From Owenia fusiformis (taxonomy: Eukaryota; Annelida; Polychaeta; Sabellida; Oweniidae), in NCBI GenBank assembly GCA_903813345.2, contig CAIIXF020000001.1, forward strand, positions 9,773,598-9,837,597: a DNA stretch of 64,000 nt. Direction: 5' to 3'. The notes under the pieces were generated by a model, which saw only the letters and a program-made list of their open reading frames with translations, searched no databases and was not told the DNA's origin. The translations under genes and the position numbers were made by a program. This document shows positions 11,601-22,254 of the stretch, piece by piece (position 1 is the first letter of the stretch; every line of letters starts with the position of its first letter).

Positions 11601-14600
11601 GACAACTGAAATAACTTTTCTCAACTTGCAGCTACAAAAACGCGGTTTTCTCCATTGTAAGCCCAACGTAGAGTTCTTGCGATAGCCATTATAAAATAAA
11701 TGTTAGATAACTGCTTACGGTCGTAGATAACGAAATAAAACTAACTGATAAATCAAATTGGCCCCCACTTGATTAGTAACGTCATATACAAAATATAGCT
11801 TTGGTTTATTGGTTCCATAGTAATCACAACGTCACGGCAACCATTGGATTGTTGTGTAAACAAATAACAAAACATTTTGGCATTATGACGCCATGATCTA
11901 ATGGACCAAAACGGGCCATGTGGGGACCAGTGAGAGATCACGTGGGGGCCAATAAAGTCACAACCAATTCGAATATTGCTTATTAAGCAGCTAATAACGA
12001 TCGTTAGAGTAAAATAATTTCCACACTACTGATGAGAAAACATGTCCAAATACATCTATCAAAAAATTATATTGATTCCTTTAGGTTAAAAATACCATTT
12101 CATATCTGCTTTAACTACTTGAAATCGGACTGAAAGCTGGGGGTTGGGTAATGGGAAAATGTTAGACCTCTTTCATTTGCCATTGTTATCTTATTTATTC
12201 AGCAACAAAACTTTGGATTATTCAATTAAATTCGGAACATGAACTGAATCACAATATCCCTTGATAACTGATATAAATTCATGAGTTTCAATCAATAAGG
12301 AGAATGCTGCATTAAATGCACCATTGGGGTAATACAGCTATATCAGTTAGAATGCTTGGTTTTGAAGAACATGGTATTTCATGATGAACAGTATATCTCT
12401 AATGCTGTGGTCACATTTGCTCTGATCTTGAACAACGGCGCCCAGCCAATGAGTATTTTGTTAAAACTGATTGTAATTTTGAAAAAATACTCATCGGCTG
12501 GGTGCTGGAACTGAAAAGCTATCAAATGTGACCACAGCATTAATAAGGTCTCTGTAGATGGCTATAAACAACTTACTTTTTTTAGACAGAAATCTTATAC
12601 GTGTGTTCATAATGACAATCCCCCATCAATCCCCAATCCTTAAAATGTCATACCTCCATGGGTTCAATATCATATCGAGTTACCCATCCCCCCCCCTCCC
12701 CTCCCTTTATCCATTTCTAATCACTTTGTTAGAGAGAAAGGGGGTAGGGTATACATAAGGGGTTAATGCAAGACTATTAGACTTGTACATGTTTCATTTG
12801 GTAGAACATAAAACTGGAAACTGGTGGTTACAAGAAGTGTCAAGAAACAAAAAAATCTCAAAATCTGGATACCTCGAAAATCTGGACACCTCTAAAACCA
12901 CAAATCATTAACCTGAGTATTAGTCTTGTATATAAGGCTCTGAATAAAGGAGAAATAAATATATACTAAAAAATATAGTAGTTTGATGCTAATAAGATCA
13001 TATAAGATGGCCTTTAGTGAAAGTTTCATTTTGAATGATTGCTAGATATTCACAAAAACATAAAATCCTATTTGATTAGGTAGCTAGTTTTTATCTACTG
13101 TTTTCTCAGTGTTCTGATGGTTAAGGCTCCATCAAAGGATCATCTGTAAAACAAAGAGTGTACAGCGCTTGCATTAGGCTCTGAAAAATGTGAGTCCCAA
13201 TGAAGGAAAAAAATTTAAAAAGTGAGTCCCGACTGAAAAAAGTGTGTCCTCCGATATATAAGCTAAATTAGCTATAATGGGCTATTTTGGAATGTGCATG
13301 ACTGGATCTTACATGTCTTATGTGTTTTCAAAATGTTGCCATTCGTGCCCTGTGATTTAAACATGTTCTTTATATTCAATTCACTTATGTTATGTAACCT
13401 CCAGCCTGTTATAGTAAGTACTATTATACTGTGATTATCTTTATACTTGCTGTTTGCAGTTTGCCCTGAACAACTGCTTGACAAAATAAGAACATTTTTT
13501 AGTATGAATTTGTCTGACGCTCAGTAATTTAGTGTATCACTACATTTTCTACATGATCAGAATCCTCTGATTTATATCATAAATTAGACCATTTTGACGT
13601 TATATAATCACAAATAGACTACTTCACCTAGGTAAGTATGCATCATTTGTACAATTGAACTCATTTTGAAGGTTTTATATCAGCTTTTCAGTGAGAAAAA
13701 TATGTCACATGCAAACTGATAACCTATTATCGCCCATTACAATAGTTCGTTTTTCTGCATTCTTTTTCTTTTTTACTCAAAATAAAGTTGTAAATCTCAC
13801 ATATTTTGATCTTAATATACACCTCAAAGAAGTCAAACATGATCAACTATTGAGATTTTCAAGATTTTCAAAAATGTTCAAAGTTTTGACTCAATTTTTT
13901 TTCCGTCCCAAAAACGGAAATATTTTTTATTTTTCCGTCCTACAATTTTTTTTTGCGTCACTTACATGTAAGGGACGCCGTTAATGCAAGCCCTGAGTGT
14001 AGATGAAGCTCTCTTTTAAGAAGCAAAACCAAACTGTTAAAAAGGGTAAGCAATCAAACTATATTATACAGTATAAGGGATCATTGTTGGCCCCTACACA
14101 CAATCACAATGTTCTATTGAGGACAGGTCCGAAGCTTGATGGAGCAAAATGATAAAGGATGATGAAAGGGGAAGTGAAATAAAGGAATCCAATTATGGAC
14201 AAAAACCTTGCTCCTCATAAGAAAAAAATGAGCAAGGAAATGAGGCATTTCTATATCCTACAATGCGTCACAATTTCGCAAAACGAATTCTACTTATTAG
14301 CAAGCCTCGATAGTGAAATAACTGGCAAAACTTGGCAATAGAAATACTTATCAACTGTAAAATACATATAGACAGACACTCATTCACTTGAGAAATGCAA
14401 ACAATTCAATATAAGATTGAAGTACCAAGTGACGTATTTGATACATTGTTTTTATTAATCTCCTAAGCACACATTCGAAAAATATCAGCAAATAAGAAAT
14501 ATTCGAACACTGACCTTTTGAGAAAGTGATTTTTCTAGATTCTCGAAGAAATCAATAATAAAGTCATAAATCACTGCAAACACCTCAAACGTTAACAGAG

Positions 14601-17600
14601 ATAGCTTTAGTAGCGTTTAATTTACATTATCATGGTTGTCTGTTTTGCTTGGATAATATCCCATCTTATATTTCATAATATTAAAATCTGTCAGAGAAGG
14701 AAACAGGCAGTGAATTACTTTATTAAGCCAAATTATAAAACACAAAATGTGTGACATAATTGTCAATTAACAAATTGATATGTCGCTGAAACAAACCTCG
14801 AGATATGAGACAGCTATAATTTCCCGAATATATCAACTGACTTTCTCCTCAACAGAATATTGACATAATTAGACAATTTTTAGACAGTAATCGAGTCATC
14901 TTTCTATTTTAACGAAAAACAGAATTTATTCTCGATTCAAATCGGTTATAATGAAAACACGCGCTACGCGCTAACGCGCCACGCGCCAATGCGCTAATAG
15001 AAAATGATCCTTCCCCCACGATGTGTGCGCATGTTTATGATTGGTCTATACCCTTGGCCCAGGGACATGTATAATTAGGGTTATGACTCCCTGGGAACTT
15101 GTCAAAACATTGACACTTCAAAAACTGTATAAATCACCGCTAACCTGTCAATCAGACTTTGATGTGAACTTTGCGGCCGCAGGAAATAAACAAAGCCTCT
15201 CGAAAATTACACTTTTCAAGTTACGATTTCTCTAAAAATATAAGACCAATTAAGATGTTCTTCACACCGTTAAAAAACAGAATTCAACTTCAATTTAGGA
15301 AATAATTCCAAAACTAAATGAACGTGTACTTTTCTCATTATTTGACCTGAAAGAACATGAGTAACTTAGAATTAATAAATATTTACGGCCAATTACCGGA
15401 CAATGATAAAACACGCTGGTGGTCGGGTTTACATTACTTTTTAAATCGTCTCTTATTTAAAACTTTAATTCCAAATGAAATACAATCCTGTTTTCAACAA
15501 TATTCCTGGTAAAATAAAAATAGGTAATGCAATTCACTGGGACTGACGTAATTCAAAACTTTTTAAATCTAAAATCAAATTGAGAAAAACGAAAGCAAAC
15601 ATGAAAGGGGGGTTCATAGGGGTCTTGGAAATCCATATACACTATTTTTCACAAGCCCCTCAGTCTTATACCATTTACAGCATTTTTCACCCCTTTTACA
15701 TGTATAACATACAGTGTATGCAATATTTTTCACATCTCCCTATATAGACGGTGAACCAACACGATCCTCAGAGACCCAGAGGGTGCATGAATGCACCTAC
15801 TCCCTATAGTACTATATTTTACAAAAAGGTCGGGTAAATAATATATCCGTACGATAATTTTGAAATTACCGTTGAGAAAAGTTTGGATAATATTCAGAAG
15901 GAAATAACATAATGCAAGAATCCACGTAGTACCAAATGTATAATCATACGGCAAATAGGCAGTACACAGCCCCGAAGCAAGGGGGGTTCGGAGGGTGACT
16001 TTGGAATTTTTGAAAAAGTGACCCCCCCTGGGAAATCCTGGTTACTGTCCTGGCATATGGCATATAGAGACTACTATATAGAGATCTGGATTACCCCCAT
16101 AAATGTGGGGCTGATTTTTCAAATCACCCCCACAACCAGGCCCGTAGCCAGAGGGGGAGCTGGGGGAGCGGAGCTCCCCCTCTGGCCAGAGATTCTTTCA
16201 TGATTATTAGCCAAAATTGTGAAAAAGCTTCCCCTGGAAAAAAGCTGGCTACGGGCAAGCCCCCACAACTACTTGTGTATTGAAATCCCAAATTTATGGG
16301 GATAAGCTGGATCTGCAGTATTCGTTCAAACTGCCTTTAAATTTCATAATAGGCTTCTTTAATTCTTTTAAAACATATGTTTATATAACTTATACGATGC
16401 CATATACGATAAATGTTGCCCCCTCTTATGCGGCCATACACAATAGATTTTCACCCTCCTCTTATACGATAACCCTATACACCCCCCCCCCCCATGAAAG
16501 CGAAAGAGAGTAACCGGGCACGAAAAGAAAAATGGAAAAATATAAATGCGACGCCTGAATTATCCCACCGTTTGGTAAGTCATGTGAGATATAACTTCAA
16601 ATACAAAGAGTAAAGATATATAAAACATCCATGACTTGATATTAAGAGGTAACATGCGACAAATAAACATTATATTAAGTCATTAGTCAAGTAGTCGGGC
16701 CCCCGGCTCAGATTTCGAAACGGGATTTTTCTCGCCGATGGATGGACCCAAATAATGCAATGAAATAGGGAGCATATTCGCATATCTGCGACCATTCATC
16801 TTGTAAGGTGCTACTTTCTATCTTCCTTTTAAATCAGATAAAACACACTGACAATCGATAATCTTTGCACAGTTAACGATCAAACATTGGGCTTTTTCAT
16901 ACTTCTGCTTTCTGATGAGCCACCTAATCTCGTCACTCACTCGATTTTTATACATGTTCCCGGGCCTGTGGGAACGATCATTCTGAACAGTGCGTTAGTG
17001 CGCTAGCGCGTTAGCGCGTAGCGCGTGTTTTCATTATAACCATTCAAATCACTCTTGATTTCCTCGCAAGCAAGCATATCATTAGAAATGAATATATTCC
17101 CTTCTAAAGGGAAACACAGTTGTATCTATTTTTATTATCAAGCTATATATCATGCATACAAATGATTTGTCCTTAATATGTATATATCTTGAGACTAACT
17201 ATTTATCTTGAGACTGACAGAATCTTTGAGGAGGTATACAATTCTCAGATTTATCATAAAGGTCTATTGATCTGAGCCTAATAAGGCGTATTGGAGGACG
17301 TTTAGAATCAATGATTATTGGGAAATACAGCCAGTGCTAAGCCAAACATTATGCTAGAAATTGGACCATGTAACTCTGAATGCACTCAAGAAAACATGTT
17401 GGTCAATCTCTGAAATATAAAACCCAAATTCATAAAGAAAAATCACTACAACATTTCTTAACTATAAAAATAAAGACCTTCAGGTTTTCCAATAAATGTG
17501 CAATCACCAGATGTTTTTGTTTGAGCTTGTCAAAACAAAGAAATAATATCTGGTCAATTATCACTATTTTCTAAGTTTTTATAATAACTTGTGAATTGTG

Positions 17601-18325
17601 AGTACTCATATTACATGAAAAACATAGTCTTGACATTCTGATATCACATCTCTTGTTTACAGAAAACTAATATCTGATTAAACTTAATGTAACTCCCACA
17701 TTGAAATCAAGGTAACATATTTTGTGATAGTTAACAAAAGCTAGCAATGGCTAGGCCCGGATCTTATATAATCTTACAGAACCACAATAGTCCTGGTTCA
17801 ATTTTTGCTTGACCTGCTAGTTGGTATGAAGCAACTCACTACATAGGGTTTAAATCTGTTGGCCAAGTTTCGAATAAAAGGTTCATAAATTGATCTGGCA
17901 AAATATAGCATGGGTTACAGATACTGCAATTCAGAAATGCTCAAATAATGTATATATCCATCCATGATGAAATCAATTTTCTCTTATTTGTAATCTACAT
18001 GTACATTACATGAAGTGTAGTACTGTAAATTTATACAGAATTCAAATTAACAGAACAAGATAAAAAGTGCTTATATAAATTTAAAAATTACGGTACTTAC
18101 CCATATTTGTAATTTTACTCGTTTATCCTGTCGGAATACTGTTTTTACTTTGAAGTCAATACCAACAGTGCTTACAAATGCTGATGTAAAAGAGTCATCC
18201 GCATATCGAAATAAAAATGATGTTTTTCCAACGCTAGAATTTCCTATGATGAGTAGTTTGAACATATAGTCAAAGTTCTGGTCTGCAGCATCCTTCTGCC
18301 ATTTACTGTCGTTAGCGGAAGCCAT
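2522..18325 (-). CDS. Rab3: Rab3 small GTPase gene, 5' part (5 exons in window, 3 of them alternatives)
   Basis: Spliced gene for a Rab3-type GTPase, which cycles between GTP and GDP on secretory and synaptic vesicles and controls docking and release. Visible coding exons in transcript order are 18325-18101, 10607-10489, then one of 3592-3468, 2827-2703 or 2646-2522. They join in frame: residues 1-75, 76-114 plus split W115, then about 42 residues. Motifs: P-loop GNSSVGKT (28-35), switch I around T53 in STVGIDF, DTAGQE (76-81), NKCD (134-137 in the canonical version). The N-terminus [20 protein letters not shown] matches invertebrate Rab3. The C-terminal part (SAK motif, hypervariable tail, prenylated cysteines) is not in the window and should lie left of base 1. 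Introns of 7.5 kb and 7 kb are full of transposable elements. Confidence 0.95.
2703..2827 (-). CDS. Rab3: Rab3 alternative exon 3b (variant G4 segment)
   Basis: 125 nt, acceptor ggtgtttcag, donor GTAGGA. It encodes [20 protein letters not shown] then [20 protein letters not shown] and L plus one base. G4 box NKCD is intact. It differs from exon 3c mainly at IQMYAWES (IKTYSWDN in 3c) and [17 protein letters not shown] ([17 protein letters not shown] in 3c). It is noticeably richer in GC than the surrounding DNA. It lies only 56 nt upstream of exon 3c. Confidence 0.9.
2848..2914. repeat. 18-bp minisatellite upstream of exon 3b
   Basis: About 3.5 imperfect copies of GTGCAAGCTGCACCAAGA. It sits 20-85 nt upstream of the exon 3b acceptor on the minus strand, where branch point and acceptor choice are made; read on that strand each unit gives GTGCAGCTTGCA, with extra AG dinucleotides. 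Confidence 0.8.
3468..3592 (-). CDS. Rab3: Rab3 alternative exon 3a (divergent G4 segment)
   Basis: 125 nt, acceptor cttaacag, donor GTATAA (weaker than those of its two sisters). It completes W115 and encodes [20 protein letters not shown] then [20 protein letters not shown] and L plus one base. The G4 box is NKTD, still usable for guanine recognition. Relative to the canonical copy, CTQIKTYS becomes SSQIETHA and [13 protein letters not shown] becomes [13 protein letters not shown]. There is no stop or frameshift and the length is identical, so it looks like a maintained coding exon rather than a decayed copy. First in transcript order. Confidence 0.85.
4383..4733. mobile_element. Non-autonomous pogo/Tc1-like element
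   Basis: Ends CAGTAAAACGTGT and ACATGTTTTACTG are inverted and flanked by TA (4381-4382, 4734-4735), the target duplication of Tc1/mariner/pogo elements. The interior has a second inverted pair, GTGTCAAATAAATA near 4456 and TATTTATTTGACAC near 4565-4580. No transposase is present; 351 bp. Confidence 0.65.
5827..6893. mobile_element. Mariner-family transposon, decayed
   Basis: Perfect 42-bp terminal inverted repeats (5827-5868 and 6852-6893) starting CGAGGGTTGTCCCAGAAGTA and flanked by TA on both sides. The sequence resembles known mariner ends. At 1,067 bp it is shorter than a full mariner (about 1.3 kb), and only a transposase fragment remains. It sits inside the GCGCGCC element, so it is the younger insertion. 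Confidence 0.85.
6216..6431 (-). pseudogene. Mariner transposase N-terminal remnant
   Basis: A 71-residue open frame reads in part [20 protein letters not shown] then [20 protein letters not shown], which matches the second helix-turn-helix and following linker of mariner transposases (pattern ...TV.RW..RFK.G...DD..SGRP). The DDD catalytic domain is absent and the frame ends after about 71 residues, whereas mariner transposases have about 345. It lies between the inverted ends of the 5827-6893 element, so context supports the call. Not functional. Confidence 0.6.
7560..8210. repeat. Degenerate short tandem repeats (about 20 bp)
   Basis: Phrases such as TTGAGTTCAATCTAAATAA, CCAATTTGAATGTCTTGA, CAATGTGAATAACCGGAG and CCATGTGAATAACAATTT recur at intervals of roughly 20-25 bases. 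Units are too diverged to give a sharp period; it reads as an old minisatellite interrupted in the middle. Confidence 0.45.
10489..10607 (-). CDS. Rab3: Rab3 coding exon 2 (G3 DTAGQE, switch II)
   Basis: 119 nt, acceptor ttacag at its right side and donor GTAGGT at its left. It encodes [20 protein letters not shown] followed by [19 protein letters not shown] and the first two bases of W115. All switch II residues, including the Q80 equivalent of the catalytic glutamine, are present. It is in phase with each of the three downstream alternative exons, all of which begin with the G completing W115. Confidence 0.95.
10723..10855. mobile_element. GTGACAT MITE copy
   Basis: Starts GGCATTAACATGCAAA, runs through CCAAC/CCAAA-rich sequence, then AAAAAGTTGGAAACTATTAC and ATGTCACCACTTGTGGTG. 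One of at least eight copies in this window. Confidence 0.6.
11183..12114. mobile_element. Large foldback element with TTAA ends
   Basis: Two arms of about 410 bp (11183-11592 and 11706-12114) are near-perfect inverted copies separated by a 113-bp spacer. The outer ends read TTAAAGCAGATATGAAATGG and its reverse complement. TTAA at both tips may be a target duplication as in piggyBac-type elements, or part of the repeat. There is no coding capacity. Arms contain CACGTG and GACGTCAT/GACGCCAT motifs. Confidence 0.85.
12400..12542. mobile_element. Short palindromic MITE
   Basis: Perfect 20-bp inverted ends TAATGCTGTGGTCACATTTG (12400-12419) and its complement (12523-12542), beginning and ending with TA. 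A second inverted pair, CCAGCCAATGAGTATTTT and AAAATACTCATCGGCTGG, lies inside. Non-coding. Confidence 0.8.
14944..17041. mobile_element. Mutator-like element, non-autonomous
   Basis: Perfect 36-bp terminal inverted repeats (14944-14979 and 17006-17041) starting GGTTATAATGAAAACACGCG, flanked on both sides by ATTCAAATC (14935-14943, 17042-17050), a 9-bp target duplication typical of Mutator-like elements. The ends carry clustered CGCGCTACGCGCTAACGCGC motifs, very unlike the AT-rich surroundings. No transposase was recognised in the 2.1-kb interior, which holds a nested GCCCGTAGCCAG palindrome. Confidence 0.8.
16138..16258. mobile_element. GCCCGTAGCCAG palindromic MITE, nested
   Basis: GGCCCGTAGCCAGAGGGGGA at the left and AGCTGGCTACGGGC at the right are inverted, with an inner GAGGGGGAG / CTCCCCCTC pair. 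Inserted in the Mutator-like element. Confidence 0.6.
18101..18325 (-). CDS. Rab3: Rab3 coding exon 1 (P-loop and switch I)
   Basis: Codons 1-75, from ATG at 18325-18323 to the W of KLQIW, followed by donor GTAAGT (18100-18095). The sequence just before the ATG reads tctatttttcag, a good splice acceptor ending exactly at the start codon, so the 5' UTR is probably on one or more separate exons further right that I could not place. An upstream in-frame ATG at about 18370 would add residues unlike any Rab and is read as intron. The exon holds GNSSVGKT (phosphate binding) and the effector loop [10 protein letters not shown], both intact. Confidence 0.95.
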
Positions 18326-20299
18326 CTGAAAAATAGAGCGAATATGTTGAGCCATTTCAGCAAACGACATATTTAATGTTCCTTTGATATAACAATAGTA
18401 AAAACTGCCAAAAAATCACCATTTAATATCAATAGTATTGACTTGAGGTATAAGTGTATTTCTATTTAAAGCATTATACACATATACGCTACATGGGGGC
18501 TTTACAAATAATTGCCTTCAATTTGCCAAAAGCAGGCATTGAAAAATCAAAGCGGACTTTACATAAAGATGCAGTATAATGTTAAAACCAGATTTTCTGT
18601 TTTTCAATAACAGATATTAAGTTCAAACAAAAATGCTTATAAAACCACTGACTGGCACAGAAATGCTAAAATTGTATCTGCTTCATCATGGAGAAACCCC
18701 AGGGAGAAACTCCCACAGCTTAGGAAGAGACAATAAATAATTCAACCAGCTCAGTTGATTCATTATACGTTAATGATTGCCAGTAGTCACCAAGGGCAGT
18801 AAGAAATAAACTCCTTCGCCTAAAAATGAGATTCTAATAAGAGCATCTTCCTGTTCAAGGTTCAGTGTTCTATTCAGTGAATACGAATATGTGTAATGAA
18901 GACATGTATGAACAATCTTTGACACGAATACCTCTCTCCTTAATGAGCACATTTCTTTAGCATAACGTTTCTTGGTCACTAAGGTGACTGACTTGCATGT
19001 AACCAAACCATACAGAAGCTTATTAGAACCCATTCTGATACTCATACCATCTCTCTGTTGCATCCAGAAGGATAGAGATGACGAGATGGAGAGGGTGTGG
19101 CTTCGTTACCACGATGATTAGAACCCTACTGAATGAACTTATTTATGTAAATATATAGCAATAGCCCCATCTACAGAAATTGACTAAATATGTCTTCATC
19201 TTTGCTTCCAACTCTGGAAAATAATTGTTTGATAATTATTTTCCATCACATTATAAATACAATTATAACAAACACTGACGGGCTGTCTGATAATGTACAA
19301 GACTTCCTTTACTTTATATGTTTAATATCAAAGAATAATTTTCAAGAAGAACAATATAATTGTTAGTACCTTACTCTTAATAAATACCTAATGACTGGTA
19401 TTACTGGTTAACTGCCTGACAGTCAATTTTCTTTATGATGTCATAATGATGAATCAGACTCAAAAAAGGAGAGATAAACTTAGTCAAGGAGTTAAATTAT
19501 TCTATTGCATTACATCACCAAATGTCTATCAATGAAGGGATGATTTATGATTAATTAACATTTTAAGCTTCTGCATACAGAAGCACTGCCTGTAAATAAA
19601 ATGTCTATCACCCATACATGACATATGAAAACCAACAGTAACCGAAAAACAAGACAAATGACATATATATGGGCATAGCTCAGAACTAACTATACATCAT
19701 TTAAAAAAGTAGAATCATTCAGAATGTGAAAGATCATACCCTGCACACAGAGTCTAGTTATTAACTACGAAGCTCTCTATAAGAAGCGAAGTCAAACGAA
19801 TGCAAACATAGAAAGATCAAAGTATTTTCAATATAGACATAATGCCTGAGTAGCCAGAGATTTATTCAGAAGATATTACTTTTTGCCTGATATCAAAAGA
19901 CAACTTGTTCCGTGTAATGACATGCTCAACCTCCAATATTATAACATGGATGAGAGGATGGCATTCCACTTGCACTTTATCACATATTAGTATGTCACTC
20001 ACTGCATATTAAGGAAATTAAACCGAGCAAGATCAAATAAATTGTCTAGGTATGACAATCTAAAAATACTTAAACACATGGCATGGTAAATTTGATATAT
20101 ATAATATTACCCATATAATAAAGTACATACATTATAATGAAGTCATTAGCACTTGTTATCTATACTGCATTCATTACTGATGTGAAAATAATATTCTGTA
20201 TATATTCACTGATATTTTCCTTTGTAAACCGTAAACCATTTACAATATGTTCAGTCATGGTTTATTTCATTTCTTCAATCATAACCTTAAAACAATTAA

Positions 20300-20475
20300 A
20301 ACAAGGCATTAACATGCAAAATGTCACCACCTGCCATTCATTACAGATGCAGAATGCCAAAGACCAACCACCAAATGCCAAAAACACCAACCACCAAATG
20401 CCAAAAACACCAACCGCCAAACACCATCCCAAAAAAGTTGGAGACTATTACAATATGTACTTCCTATGATGGTGA
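20300..20475. mobile_element. GTGACAT MITE copy with expanded CCAAC units
   Basis: Begins ACAAGGCATTAACATGCAAA, then ATGTCACCACCTGCCATTCA. Contains three tandem units like CCAAATGCCAAAAACACCAA before AAAAAAGTTGGAGACTATTA, making this copy longer than its relatives. Confidence 0.6.
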
Positions 20476-20904
20476 AATTAAACTTAACATTTCTATTAAA
20501 CTGTGACCTTAGAGTTTTCTGTAAGATGATAGATAACAGGTTTGTCAAATACAGATTCCTTTTACACTGGCTTGATCCTACTATATAATTGAAAGCTCTT
20601 ACATAATTCCGAACTGAGGCAATGTTTTACGGTATTCCCTGGATGCACATCATATAAATACATCTACTAGTGCATGATTGAGAGAATTTCTTTTTTGTGT
20701 CATAAGAGGCACTCACACAAGAACATCTATATCGATGTCATAAACAGAGGGAAGTCTATCGAGAAAATTAATAGGGCAATTTCACAAAACAACACAGTCC
20801 AACACGTTTATACTTTAGGGATTCAAACATAACACTAATACTGAGACTAGTGGTGTCATCTATGATAGGGCTACTTAATTATGGCATCACATGACCTCAT
20901 CACA

Positions 20905-21150
20905 ACCAAACAATCAATCAACCAACCAATTAATCAACCATCCAACCAACCCATCATGATTCACCATGACATCTCATTTCTTCTCAGCCCTCAGAATATG
21001 CCTCATAATATCAGAGCATGTTTCAGGTGAAACAGAAAGATGCTATGAGTATCAGAATGCAACCAACCAATCAATCAACCATCCAATCAACCAATCAATC
21101 AATCAAGCAACCAACCAGCTATCAGGGCCAACTGAGCAATCAACCAATAT
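20905..21150. repeat. CAAT/CAAC microsatellite, interrupted
   Basis: Runs of CAAT and CAAC tetramers at 20905-20955 and 21060-21150, separated by about 100 bp of unique sequence. Confidence 0.85.
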
Positions 21151-21570
21151 AATTATGATGATTTATACTGTTCCTGTCAGAAGCAAATTAGATGATAGGA
21201 CAATGCTTTGCTTTTGTGGCAAATGTTAACGTATCAGGTATTTTTGCATTTTATACTGATTTTCATCTTATATGAAATATCCCATGTTTTTACATCTGCA
21301 TCATTTACTGCAACACATGCTACATATCCAGATGGATGGGTCACATACATGTATATGGGATCCCCTTTTATAGACCTACATGCAGTTAATCTCTGTGATA
21401 AAGAAAGCAAAACTACAATTTATTCATGAGTAATCATCCTTTAACATCCATTAAGATTCTCATCACATCTTTCAATTTTTCAACTACAAAAATCATCTCA
21501 AGCTAAGAAGAAGAAATGATATGTTATTAGCACATTGCCCTTAGACAAAGAATGAAGCTGCAGTTAGAAA

Positions 21571-21610
21571 TCACACCTTTCTATTGTTTGTTGAATACAG
21601 AAAGGTGTGA
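21571..21610. repeat. Perfect 12-bp stem hairpin
   Basis: TCACACCTTTCT (21571-21582) pairs with AGAAAGGTGTGA (21599-21610) around a 16-nt loop. No run of T follows and no gene is adjacent; function unknown. Confidence 0.7.
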
Positions 21611-22254
21611 TAATTTGATCTTGGTAGAGTTGAGGCCATGCGATGACACAGTTAAATAGTCACAGTTTTTCTAACAAGTTGTGTGTTGTAAATGTTATGC
21701 ATAAAGCCGAAAATTGATCCCAGAATGTGTTTTTATCATCTCCCTATTAAGAAGAATCTAGATAGCACTATAGTTCATTTCTTTACCATCAATAAGAACA
21801 AACTCACTCCCAAAAATCTAAAACATTATCAAGATGGGTTTAAGTGTCTTTGTTCCTTATTATTTGAGTTATAAGCAAGTGCCTGTTCTTGCTATACAGC
21901 GTATTGATTCTGCTCTGGTGAATGCAATAAATCAATGATGGGAAGAGTCTTACATTTGTTATATGGTAAAGCTGAATGAACCACTTTACAATGATCTTAT
22001 CATTCTGCTTTCTCACAGCTGAGACGTCACTATAGTTAAGCACTACCCTGTGTGCAATCTAGTTATAAACTACCCTCCGCCTCGTATAGATTGGCTCGGT
22101 GTAGATTTATTTGAAACTGAGAGAGTGAAGATGAAGCTCTCTTTTAAGAAGTATAGTTTAACACAAGACAATTTATACAAAAGGACCTAAAATCTTAATT
22201 AGATAAGATATTATTAGATTAACAAACAACTTGCATGTATAACATGGTTTAAGC

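Larger units (their letters stand above)
10608..18100. other. Rab3 intron 1, with several mobile elements
   Basis: 7.5-kb intron between coding exons 1 and 2. It contains a GTGACAT-type MITE (10723-10855), a large TTAA-flanked foldback (11183-12114), a short palindromic MITE (12400-12542) and a Mutator-like element (14944-17041). The stretches about 12.6-14.9 kb and 17.1-18.1 kb hold nothing I can name. Confidence 0.7.
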
